NCBI GenBank assembly: GCA_964584495.1
Contig: CAZPAH010000009.1
Coordinates: 1 to 39,488, forward strand
DNA length: 39,488 bases
DNA from: CAZPAH01 sp964584495
GTDB taxonomy: Bacteria; Krumholzibacteriota; Krumholzibacteriia; Krumholzibacteriales; Krumholzibacteriaceae
Direction: 5' to 3'
Below, one piece after another: positions 7,327-16,367 of the stretch. The first letter of the stretch is position 1; the number at the start of each line of letters is the position of its first letter. Under the pieces are notes generated by a model, which ran no database searches, had not been told where the DNA came from, and saw only the letters and a list, made by a program, of their open reading frames with translations. Position numbers and translations under genes: made by a program.

Positions 7327-10300
7327 GTGGATATTAAAACCGAGAAAAAGATATTTCTCACGGCGCTCTGGATATTCCTGGCCTCTTCACTCCTCTTCTT
7401 CATCGTCCATCTGTCTCTTGGTAAGCTGACCCTACCGCCCGCCGTATGGGCGGGCTTCCTGATTCTAGATGCCGGGTTCATCATTTTTATTTTTGTGCCG
7501 CTTCCCGGCCGGAAGCCGGCCGGACATCCCGGGGAGATAAGCCACGCGAAAAGATGGTACCCGAGAAAGCTGGCCGACATAGTGGAGAGACCGGCCGGGG
7601 AAGATGACGCCGGGTACAGCGGTCTCTACGTTCCGGGCAGGGCGATAAAACCGGTTCCTCTTTTCCCGCTGATTCTTCTATTGATTCTTGTAGCGATTGC
7701 CGCTCCGGTGAGGCATGACGAAGATTCCTGGAAAAAGAAGGAGAAAGAGAGGCTTCTCGTAATATTCGACGGGGTACGGGAAAAGATAGGCCTGCTCGAG
7801 GACCGGCTTATCGATACGGGCGCAAAGGTCTCCGAAATCGTCGGTGGGCGGGACCTCGATCGACTCGGCGCTCCGGAAAGGGCTGCTCTGATCCACTCGG
7901 TCGATTCGCTGGCCGTCTCGGTGGCGAAAGGCCTCGAACCGTTCAACGAACTGGGCATTCAGGTCTTTTCGCCGGCAGGTGAACGGGTAATCTGGGGAGG
8001 CGTGCCAAGAATCAGGCAGATACCGAACAGGTTCGGGGTCGACACATTGATCTATACCGGAAGGACACAACTGTACACCCTCCTCGTTTACGAGCTTCCC
8101 GTGGAAAACAGGCAGAGGGTAATCGTCGATCTACCCCTCGAGGTAAATTACAGGATCAGCAACAGGTTTCTTAGAAGCACGGGACTCGACGACGTCCTCT
8201 CGGCCCAGCTCGGAGTGGAGGTCGATTTCAACTTCTGGCATGGAACCCGCGTCGGGCGTTCCGAGAAGGACGGCGTTGTCACAAGGGAACCCGCTCCTAA
8301 CGTGCTATTTCACCAGGGAGGCGATGTCGAGATCAACGGTACCGTCCTGTCCCGCAGAGGGATCCCGCTCGCTCAGCTTCGCGTGAGGGGGAGCGGATAT
8401 CCGGAGGAAGCGGGAACGGGGGAATCGGGAAAAGGGCTGTGGGCGAAGCTCGTGCTCACCTTGAGCATCATCATAATAGCGAGGTGGATATACCATAATT
8501 TCGCCATGAGGAAGGCGGAAGGGAAAAGCAAATCATGGAATCTTGCCAGGTGGATAGCGATACTGCTCATTGCGCTGGCCGGCGTGAGGTACCTTCTTCT
8601 CGAGTTCGATTTTCCCGGCGGGATTTTCGGTAAAAATCTCTTCGATCCGGCGATGTTCGCCGACGACCTTCCCGGCGGGCTTATGAGAACGGCAGGCGAT
8701 TATCTCGTTTCCTCGCTCTTTCTACTGATTTTCGTGTTCGGTTCGGTCAAGGCCTTCAGGACGTCCTTCGGCGGATATCTGGAAAGGAGCATATCGCGCG
8801 GCGGCGCTTTCAAAGCGGCGCGAACGCTGATCAAGACGGTTCTTCTTTTAGTCCTCCTCTATGCGGTTTTCCATCTCTCGTCAGGCATCGTTTCCCGCGT
8901 CGTCATCAACGCGAACCCCAGGCTTATCGGGCTGGATGCCGGATTCTTCCGGCTCCCTGTAATCAGCCTTCATCTCGCCCTGCTCTTCTCCGTCTCGGCC
9001 ATATTCGTGGCGGCGGTCTTTTTCTCGAGGCTTATTATGCTGTGGGGAGGGGGACCGCCCGTGGAAAACGCGGCTTCCGCCATCGCCTCGATCGCAGCTT
9101 TCGCTCTATTAACGGGCAGCTCGTGGATATTATGGATCGCGGCGGCGGCGCTAATGGCGCTGTCGGCAAGGATATTCCCCAGGCTTAAGAAAGAGGAAGT
9201 TCTCTCGGTGATCTTCTCATCCTTTTTCCTGGTTCTCCTATGCTCTCTGGTGATCTACGAAACGGCCTCCGAGAATTACGGGGAGCTCAGGAAGGGCAGG
9301 GTTCTCGAGAAGATACAGGGGTTCAACTACCCCGAAGACAACTGGCTACAGCTGGTCCTTCCCGAGCTATGCGAAGAGATATCCTCGGACAGGAATATTG
9401 TCTCGATGATCATGTCGAAGAAGAAATCGGCGGCGTTCGAGATATGGGCGAACAGCGAGATGAGCACCTTCAATCTCTCCTGCGTCTTCGACGTGTACGA
9501 TGCCGATCGAAAACTGCTGTCCAGGTTCACAGTGGGGGTACCGTTCGAGGTTTCCGGATACCTTCCTGAGGTTGAAGAGGAAGTAGAGAGGCCCGAGGTA
9601 TTCAGGGCGGTGCAGGAAACGCCTCAGGGGGCCGTGCATTACCTGGTGGGGGTGGCGCCGGTCTATCATATCAGCGGTAAAAGTACCGGCAGGGTCGAGA
9701 TAAAGGTGCCCTACTATTACGAGAACACGGAGCTTCTGGTCCGGGCGGGGCCTATGGCACCCGAGATCTTCCGTAACGTAGATATCGGCTCGCCGGCCCC
9801 CAGGATCGACGAGCCCGAGTTCCTCCTAGTGGCGCGGGTGGAGGACGACAGGGTCGCGAGCTCGTCCACCCCCCTTCTCGCGGCGGGGACGAAATTGCCG
9901 AGCGAGGGGCAGGAGTGGTTCGAGTTGAGGGTGGGAAGAGAAAAGTTCAAAAGCATCGTGAGGCTGAAAGAGGATCGAACCGGTTTTCTGGTCGGTTACA
10001 GGATGGCGGGGTTCAACGAAAGCGTCATACAGTGGGCGACGATCGTGTCGTTGTATATTATCCTCGCCGCGGGGTCTCTCGCGGCCCTCTATCTCCTGCG
10101 GATGCTCCCGTTTTTCAGCAGCGTTACGCCAGCCGTCACCATCTCGGGGGGATTGAGCTTCAAGAGAAAGCTTCTGCTCTCATTTCTCTTCGTCTCGATA
10201 TTACCGGTGGCGTTGATGGGGATCTTCTCGGGCAGGTATATCAGGTATAGATTCAATGTGGAAGGGGAGAGGGAGGCGTTGACGGCCGCCAAATCCGCGG

Positions 10301-12222
10301 AGGCTTTCCTGGAACACTCCGTCAGAACGGAGGCAGAGGCTTTCGCGGGGAGCAGGCTTTTCTCCGTGGGGGAGGGGGAAGGGGCCGAGCGAAACCAAGA
10401 GGTGTCGGATCAGCCCGGAGGCAGGAGGTATGCGATCCTGAACGGGGAAGGAGAGCTCCTCGAAGATCGATATTCATCGTTAGCGAGCGCGGAAGAAACC
10501 GCGGCGGCCGTGCGGGACGGGAAGACAGGCAGGGTTTCGGTCGTGTACAGGGAGGACCGTCTTTACGGCGGAACGGTGGTCAAGATCGGTTTGAATGGCG
10601 GAGGGGGCGGATATCTTCTCTACATGAGGCACCTCGACGATGAATTCATAAGGAATATTGCCGGAGGGATGGGGGATAACATAAACATTTACTACAAAGG
10701 CGATCTCCAGGCTTCCAGCGAGAGGGAGCTATTTACCGGCGGATTGCTGAATCCGATTCTTTCGCCGGAAGTCTTCGCCGACGTGGCCCTGGGAAGGGCG
10801 AGGAGCATGGTGCTCGGCCAGTCGCTGGGAGACTATTCGTACAAGGTTGCGAGTTTCGCTATTCCCTCCTTCATCGAAGCGGAGAACGCCGTACTTTCGG
10901 TTCCGCTGCTCTACCAGGCGACGCTGGTCGAAAAGGAAATTCTAAAATCATACGCCCTGATAACGGGGCTTCTCGCCTTGATATTTTCGACGGTCGTCAC
11001 GATCGGCGTTTTTCTCGCCGGGAAGATATTCACGCCTATTTCGGTGCTGAGCGACGGGACGAAGAGGATCATAAAGGGGGATCTCGAATTCAGGCTGGAA
11101 GCGGAAGCCCCCGACGAGATCGGCGATCTGGTCAATTCCTTCAACTCGATGACGGCGGCCCTCAGCGATGCCAGGAGGAAGCTGCTTGAGAGACAGAGAT
11201 ACCTTTCCGCCGTGCTGGATAACGTCGCCACGGGGGTGGTCTCGGCGGACAGCGGCGGCAGGATCGTCACCGTCAATCCGTCGGGAGAGAAGATTCTCAA
11301 CTTGTCTAAAGAGGATCTTATAGGGAAAAAACCGGGGGAAGCCGGAGGAGAGGGTCTCGAGTCGTTCTTCGCCCTCTTCTCGGGTGACAGCGAGGAGATA
11401 AGGGAGAAAGAGATAACCCTGGTTTCCGAGCGGGGAAGCAGGACGCTCAAGACCGTCGTCGCGAGCCTGTACGAGGGCGGCGAGCGGCTCGGCACCGTCG
11501 TTGTCTTCGACGACCTTACAGAGCTGATAAAGACGAAAAAACTATCGGCATGGGTGGAGATGGCGAGGCAGATAGCGCACGAGGTGAAAAATCCGCTGAC
11601 TCCCATTAAGCTGTCGGTGCAGCTCATGCAGAGGGCTTACCAGGAGAACAGCAATAAGTTCGGAGAGATATTCGAGAGCGGGGTCAGCACAGTCATTCAG
11701 CAGACCGAGATTCTCAGAAGAATCGTATCGGAGTTCTCGAGCTTTGGAAAGGTAACCGATCTCAAGCTGGAGGCGTTTCCGCTTCCGCGGTTCGTGGAGG
11801 ATATCGTCTCTTCCTACAGGGGGACGGAAGGGATCAGGGTGAGATTCGGCGGGTGCGATCCCTGCCGGGTGACTGCCGACAGGGAGGCTCTGAGAAAGAT
11901 CCTCGTCAACCTGATAGAGAACGCCCTGGAGGCGATGAGCGATGGGGGGGAGGTGACTCTCTCCTGCCGTCGCGCCGAGGGGATGGCGGAGATAAGGGTC
12001 GTCGATTCGGGATGCGGTCTTCCTCCCGAAGTCGAGGAACGACTGTTCGAACCCTATTTTTCCACCAAGACAACGGGCACGGGGCTGGGCCTTGCGATCT
12101 GCCAGTCTCTTGTCCGGGAGATGGGCGGCGGGATCTTTATAAGGAACAGGGAGGATCGACCCGGGGTGGAAGCCTTGGTGCGGGTGCCCCTTGCTGGAGG
12201 CGGAGATGAGAAAATCGGCTGA
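7327..12222 (+). CDS. Giant NtrY-like membrane sensor histidine kinase (1631 aa)
   Basis: This is at least twice the usual NtrY length. The N-terminal ~1230 residues contain about 13 transmembrane segments in groups (near 8-56 and 113-131; 369-648; 900-970; 1207-1230). These frame three soluble regions at about 132-368, 650-895 and 975-1205 that could each be a sensory domain; the last resembles a Cache-type segment by position. Then come HAMP (1228-1282), PAS (1290-1400) and a kinase core with H1418 in IAHEVKNPLTPIKLS (NtrY type), N1532 in LIENALEAM, D1560 in VVDSGCGLP and the GTGLGLAICQ lid. The start is GTG and its ribosome site is weak. No NtrX-type regulator lies beside it. The gene after it starts inside its last codons. 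The stimulus is unknown. Confidence 0.88.
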   Translation: MDIKTEKKIFLTALWIFLASSLLFFIVHLSLGKLTLPPAVWAGFLILDAGFIIFIFVPLPGRKPAGHPGEISHAKRWYPRKLADIVERPAGEDDAGYSGLYVPGRAIKPVPLFPLILLLILVAIAAPVRHDEDSWKKKEKERLLVIFDGVREKIGLLEDRLIDTGAKVSEIVGGRDLDRLGAPERAALIHSVDSLAVSVAKGLEPFNELGIQVFSPAGERVIWGGVPRIRQIPNRFGVDTLIYTGRTQLYTLLVYELPVENRQRVIVDLPLEVNYRISNRFLRSTGLDDVLSAQLGVEVDFNFWHGTRVGRSEKDGVVTREPAPNVLFHQGGDVEINGTVLSRRGIPLAQLRVRGSGYPEEAGTGESGKGLWAKLVLTLSIIIIARWIYHNFAMRKAEGKSKSWNLARWIAILLIALAGVRYLLLEFDFPGGIFGKNLFDPAMFADDLPGGLMRTAGDYLVSSLFLLIFVFGSVKAFRTSFGGYLERSISRGGAFKAARTLIKTVLLLVLLYAVFHLSSGIVSRVVINANPRLIGLDAGFFRLPVISLHLALLFSVSAIFVAAVFFSRLIMLWGGGPPVENAASAIASIAAFALLTGSSWILWIAAAALMALSARIFPRLKKEEVLSVIFSSFFLVLLCSLVIYETASENYGELRKGRVLEKIQGFNYPEDNWLQLVLPELCEEISSDRNIVSMIMSKKKSAAFEIWANSEMSTFNLSCVFDVYDADRKLLSRFTVGVPFEVSGYLPEVEEEVERPEVFRAVQETPQGAVHYLVGVAPVYHISGKSTGRVEIKVPYYYENTELLVRAGPMAPEIFRNVDIGSPAPRIDEPEFLLVARVEDDRVASSSTPLLAAGTKLPSEGQEWFELRVGREKFKSIVRLKEDRTGFLVGYRMAGFNESVIQWATIVSLYIILAAGSLAALYLLRMLPFFSSVTPAVTISGGLSFKRKLLLSFLFVSILPVALMGIFSGRYIRYRFNVEGEREALTAAKSAEAFLEHSVRTEAEAFAGSRLFSVGEGEGAERNQEVSDQPGGRRYAILNGEGELLEDRYSSLASAEETAAAVRDGKTGRVSVVYREDRLYGGTVVKIGLNGGGGGYLLYMRHLDDEFIRNIAGGMGDNINIYYKGDLQASSERELFTGGLLNPILSPEVFADVALGRARSMVLGQSLGDYSYKVASFAIPSFIEAENAVLSVPLLYQATLVEKEILKSYALITGLLALIFSTVVTIGVFLAGKIFTPISVLSDGTKRIIKGDLEFRLEAEAPDEIGDLVNSFNSMTAALSDARRKLLERQRYLSAVLDNVATGVVSADSGGRIVTVNPSGEKILNLSKEDLIGKKPGEAGGEGLESFFALFSGDSEEIREKEITLVSERGSRTLKTVVASLYEGGERLGTVVVFDDLTELIKTKKLSAWVEMARQIAHEVKNPLTPIKLSVQLMQRAYQENSNKFGEIFESGVSTVIQQTEILRRIVSEFSSFGKVTDLKLEAFPLPRFVEDIVSSYRGTEGIRVRFGGCDPCRVTADREALRKILVNLIENALEAMSDGGEVTLSCRRAEGMAEIRVVDSGCGLPPEVEERLFEPYFSTKTTGTGLGLAICQSLVREMGGGIFIRNREDRPGVEALVRVPLAGGGDEKIG

Positions 12223-12943
12223 GAGGCTTCTTTTGACTCTCCTGATAACGGTCCTGTCAACCGGGACTCAGGGAACGAGGGCAAGGGCCGCCTCGACGGG
12301 GCAGGAGCGGGAGGAGAGAAACACGGCAGGCGGCAGGGATCTTCTGGAAGCTTCCAGGGTCACGGTCGCCAGGCTGAAATACGGGGGCGGGGGAGACTGG
12401 TACAGCGACCCCTCATCCCTTCCGAACCTTCTCAAGGAATTCGCAAGGAGGACCGGGATAAAAACGGCGGAGAACGAGAAGGTGATCGAGCCGGACGATC
12501 CTCAGCTGTTCTCTTACCCCTTCCTGTACATGACGGGACACGGAAACATAAAATTCACCGGGGAGGAGCTCTCGGTTCTAAGAAAGCACCTTGAGGAGGG
12601 AGGGTTTCTCTATGCCGACGACAATTACGGCATGGACGGCTCTTTCCGGAAGTTCGTGAGGGACCTCTTTCCCGCGTGCGACCTTGTCGACCTCCCGATC
12701 GATCATCCCATATATCACTCTTTCTACGATCTGGAGGGACCGCCGAAGATTCACGAGCATGACGGCAAGCCTCCGCAGGGGCTGGGGTTGTATTTGGGAG
12801 ACCGCCTCGTTATTTTCTACACGTATGAAAGCGATGTCGGTGACGGGCTGGAAGATGCGGATGTCCATGGAGATCCTCCCGAAAAAAGGGAACTGGCCGT
12901 CAGGATGGCGGTTAATATCCTGTATTACGCCCTGACGCAGTAA
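12206..12943 (+). CDS. Exported DUF4159 family protein
   Basis: The 245-residue product has a signal peptide (MRKSAERLLLTLLITVLS) and then one DUF4159 domain. Hallmarks are VARLKYGGGGDWYSDPSSL at the domain start, FLYMTGHG, LRKHLEEGGFLYADD and DHPIYHSFYDL. The fold is related to class I glutamine-amidotransferase-like proteins, and no catalytic role is established. The ATG at 12206 follows GGAGG by 5 nt and overlaps the end of the kinase gene by 17 nt, which suggests translational coupling; an earlier ATG at 12191 lacks such a site. In other bacteria DUF4159 often sits with MoxR, DUF58 and VWA-domain (Bat) genes, none of which is in this window. Confidence 0.88.
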   Translation: MRKSAERLLLTLLITVLSTGTQGTRARAASTGQEREERNTAGGRDLLEASRVTVARLKYGGGGDWYSDPSSLPNLLKEFARRTGIKTAENEKVIEPDDPQLFSYPFLYMTGHGNIKFTGEELSVLRKHLEEGGFLYADDNYGMDGSFRKFVRDLFPACDLVDLPIDHPIYHSFYDLEGPPKIHEHDGKPPQGLGLYLGDRLVIFYTYESDVGDGLEDADVHGDPPEKRELAVRMAVNILYYALTQ

Positions 12944-13025
12944 GGACGGCCGTCACCGGGACCGGGAGGGGCGGCCGGAGCGCCGACGCACGTAACGGAG
13001 ACGGTGGCAGAGGCAGGTAACCGGA

Positions 13026-16000
13026 ATGCACTCGGGAGAAAAAGCAGATTCGCAGAAATTTCTCGGGACCATGGCTTCATTGGAGAGGCGGCGGGATAGG
13101 TGCATCCTGAGGGGGGCCCTGACCGTACTTATGACCTGCGCCGCTTCGCTGTTCTCGATCCTTCTAGTATTCAACCTCCTGCTTTCCGGCTGGAGGTACT
13201 GCGCTTTCCTCTCGTTTCTGGTTTTCTGGAGCGGAATCGCCGCCGTATTCGTCCTTCTGGGCATATACGCTGCAAGGGACTCGCTGAGAGGCGAGGAGCT
13301 CGCCGCAGAGATCGGGGATATCACCGGAAAGGGGACCCTGTTCATCTCGGCCCTCGAGTTTTCCGCGGCGAGGGACAGGCATGCCAGGTATTCCCCCTTC
13401 CTGATATCGGAAACGGTGCGGAGAGGGCTTGCCGGGCTCGATAGAGGGAGGCCGGCCGGCCTATTCCTCGACAAGGGGAGGCCGGGATGGCTGGCCGCCG
13501 GGATTCTAGTGCTCCTCATACTGGCCGTTCAGGCCGGGCTGTCCGGCGGGGGAGCCGTGCGTCTGGCGGAGGCTTTGTCCGATCCCGGGAAATCCTTCCG
13601 CCCGCCCCGGGCGTTCAACCTTCTTCCGTTGTCGGGGGATGTTCGTGCCATGGCTGGAGGGGACGTCACCGTCGAGCTGCTGAAAACGGGGTCGAGGGAG
13701 GGCGAGATTGTCATCAGGCACTCCGTAGCACCGGGAATATGGAAGAAAGAGGATCTCGCGCCTTCCGGGGAAACGCTTTACGGGGACGGCCCCGGGATCT
13801 ACCGGCACCGCTTCGAGGGACTTGAAGACGATATAGAGTACTATTTCGAGGCTGGCCGGGAGAAGACGCGGCACTACAGGGTGAAGGTGATTCACAGGCC
13901 GGTGATAAACCGTTTGAGCGCGAGACTGTTTTTCCCCGGCTACACGGAGGCGGATCCCGAGACGACCGGCACGCTCGCCGGAAGGATTGTCGCGCTGTCG
14001 GGGACGAGGGTCGAGCTCGAGGGAGAGACGAGCAAGGAAATTTCCTCGGGCGCGATCGTTATGCGCGGCGGCGGCGTTATTCCCGTCGAGCCGGTCGCGG
14101 GAGGATTCGCCGGCCGGTTCATCGTGACGGGCGACGATACGATGACCGTAGAGGTGACCGATTTCGACGGCCTTTCGAACGAATCGCCCGTCAGCTACCC
14201 GGTGAGCGCGCTCGACGACGGCATTCCCGTTATCGAGATAATATCTCCGGAGGACGGAGCCGTTCTGCCCCGTTCGCTCGAGACCTCGATAGTCTACCGC
14301 TGCTTCGATGATTACGGGCTTTCCTCGATCGACCTGCGTTTCGTGAAGGAGGCGGCCGGAGGGCCGTTCCGCAGCGTCCCCGTGCTCGCGGGCCGGGGAG
14401 GAGGGGTGAGGGCCGTCGAGGAAGCCTACCGGTGGCCGATGGAGTCGATGAACCTCTACCCGGGCGACAGGATCCTCTATTTCCTGGAGGCGAGGGACAA
14501 CAATACGACCGACGGGCCCGGATACGCCAGGACGGAAACCCGATCGCTGATCGTTCCTTCCCTTTCGCAGCTCTACGCTGAAGCGAGAAAGCAGGAAGAG
14601 ATCCAGGCGAACGAAATGGAGGATATCCTCGAGCAGGGCAGGGAGATCAAGGACCGGCTTGGGGCGATCTCTCAGGATTTCAGGGCTGAAGGGGAGATGG
14701 ACTGGAGCAAGAGGAGCGAGGCCGGGGAGATCGCCGACAAGCAGAGAAAGCTGCGCGAAAAGATCGCGGAAGCGGCCGACAGGCTGGACGAGACGCTCGA
14801 GAAATTGGAAAGCAACAGGATGACATCGCTCGAGATCGGGGAAAAGATGGAGGAGATCAGGGATCTGATGCGAGAGATCGAGAACGACGACTTGAGACGG
14901 GCGATGGAAAAATTCAGGAAAATGATGAACGAGGTGAACGATGGAGAGATCAACAAGGCGCTCGAAGATATCGAGATGGAGATGGATGATATCGTAAGCC
15001 GGCTGGACCGAACGATAGAGCTTCTCAAGCAGGTGTTGAGGGAGGAGAAGATGGAGGAGCTCGTAAGAACGATGGAGGAGATGATCGATGCCCAGAGGGA
15101 TATCAGGGATTCGACGACGACCGCCGAAACGGAAGATCTCTCTTCGAGACAGGAGGAGCTGAGAGATGAGTACGAGGATTTCAGCAAAAGCATGGAGGAG
15201 TTCTCGAAAGAGGAAGCGGGCAAGGCGGGGCGAGAGTTTGACCGGCTCAACGAGCGGATGGACAGCAGCTCGGTCGATTCCCTTATGGGCGATTCGGCAT
15301 CGCGGTTGATGGAGGGTGACAGGGAGGGAGCCGGCTGCAGCCAGGGGGGGGCTATAGACAGGATGCTCGGGCTATATATCGAGATGGGCCGCTGCCAGAT
15401 GGCGATGTCGGCCGCCGTTGACAGCGAGCTTCTCCGTATAGCGGAAAGGGCGGCCCGGGAGCTTGTGGAAGCGTCAAAGCTGCAGGAGGAGATTCCTCGA
15501 AAAATAAGGCGGGAGGCTGGAGACGGGAGATTTAACGCGGCGATCGAGGATCAGTTCGTCGTCAAGGAGGCCGTCAGGCAGATAACCAAGGACCTCTTCG
15601 AGGCGGCCAGGCGCAGCCTGAACCTGTCGGGGGCCGTGTTCGTGCATCTGGGAACCGCGCTGCAGATGATGGAAGCGACCATGGAAGCGATGGAGAACAG
15701 GAGATTCTCGCTATCCCTCGATCCGGCGGGAAAGATTCACGGGGAGCTCAACCAGGCCGTCATAGAGCTGATGAAAAGCACTGCTTCGCAGGGGGGTGGA
15801 AGCGGTGCTGAGCAGAAGATGAAGATGATGCTCGGCAGGCAGATGTCGATAGACACGCAGCTGAAATCGTTGTTTCAGCAGAAGGGGCGGGAGGGGCTTT
15901 CGATGGAGACGAGGGCCGAGATGGCACGGCTGGCGGCCGAGCAGCGCAGGATGAAGGAATTGATGAGCCAGATCGCCGAGGAAAGCAGGGAGACGGGCGA

Positions 16001-16367
16001 GATGCTGGGCAGGCTCGATGACATCTCTTCACAGATGGAGGATGTCGCAAGGCGCATGGAGGAGACGGGACCGGACAGCGAGCTGATCGAACGCGAAGAG
16101 AGGATCCTGAGCAGGATGCTGGAATCGCAGAGGTCGCTCAACAGGAAGGATTACAAGAGGGAGAGGGTGAGCAGGACGGCCGGCGATATCAGGGCGGATA
16201 GGATGGGGATGTTGACGCGCCGCGACGAGAGGACCCGGAATCTTCTCGAGATGATAAGAAGGGCGATGCAGGAAAAGGGGCCTTCAGAGTACCGGGAGAT
16301 GATCGCGGAATATTTCAGGGCGCTGTCGGTAAGGATCAGGGACGAGGGGGGGGAGGAGGGCCGATGA
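13026..16367 (+). CDS. DUF4175-like membrane protein with very long coiled coil
   Basis: The 1113-residue product has two adjacent transmembrane helices (about 31-53 and 58-82) and a third at about 155-173. Next is a region of Ig-like beta domains (about 185-510) with LFFPGYTEADPE and a DDYGLSSIDLRF strand typical of DUF4175 proteins. From about 515 to 1100 it is Glu/Lys/Arg/Met-rich heptad sequence, predicted to form an extended coiled coil outside the membrane. The function is unknown; a scaffold or stalk role is inferred. It begins 82 nt after the DUF4159 gene. Its stop overlaps the next start in ATGA, so it is coupled to the TPR gene. Confidence 0.82.
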   Translation: MHSGEKADSQKFLGTMASLERRRDRCILRGALTVLMTCAASLFSILLVFNLLLSGWRYCAFLSFLVFWSGIAAVFVLLGIYAARDSLRGEELAAEIGDITGKGTLFISALEFSAARDRHARYSPFLISETVRRGLAGLDRGRPAGLFLDKGRPGWLAAGILVLLILAVQAGLSGGGAVRLAEALSDPGKSFRPPRAFNLLPLSGDVRAMAGGDVTVELLKTGSREGEIVIRHSVAPGIWKKEDLAPSGETLYGDGPGIYRHRFEGLEDDIEYYFEAGREKTRHYRVKVIHRPVINRLSARLFFPGYTEADPETTGTLAGRIVALSGTRVELEGETSKEISSGAIVMRGGGVIPVEPVAGGFAGRFIVTGDDTMTVEVTDFDGLSNESPVSYPVSALDDGIPVIEIISPEDGAVLPRSLETSIVYRCFDDYGLSSIDLRFVKEAAGGPFRSVPVLAGRGGGVRAVEEAYRWPMESMNLYPGDRILYFLEARDNNTTDGPGYARTETRSLIVPSLSQLYAEARKQEEIQANEMEDILEQGREIKDRLGAISQDFRAEGEMDWSKRSEAGEIADKQRKLREKIAEAADRLDETLEKLESNRMTSLEIGEKMEEIRDLMREIENDDLRRAMEKFRKMMNEVNDGEINKALEDIEMEMDDIVSRLDRTIELLKQVLREEKMEELVRTMEEMIDAQRDIRDSTTTAETEDLSSRQEELRDEYEDFSKSMEEFSKEEAGKAGREFDRLNERMDSSSVDSLMGDSASRLMEGDREGAGCSQGGAIDRMLGLYIEMGRCQMAMSAAVDSELLRIAERAARELVEASKLQEEIPRKIRREAGDGRFNAAIEDQFVVKEAVRQITKDLFEAARRSLNLSGAVFVHLGTALQMMEATMEAMENRRFSLSLDPAGKIHGELNQAVIELMKSTASQGGGSGAEQKMKMMLGRQMSIDTQLKSLFQQKGREGLSMETRAEMARLAAEQRRMKELMSQIAEESRETGEMLGRLDDISSQMEDVARRMEETGPDSELIEREERILSRMLESQRSLNRKDYKRERVSRTAGDIRADRMGMLTRRDERTRNLLEMIRRAMQEKGPSEYREMIAEYFRALSVRIRDEGGEEGR

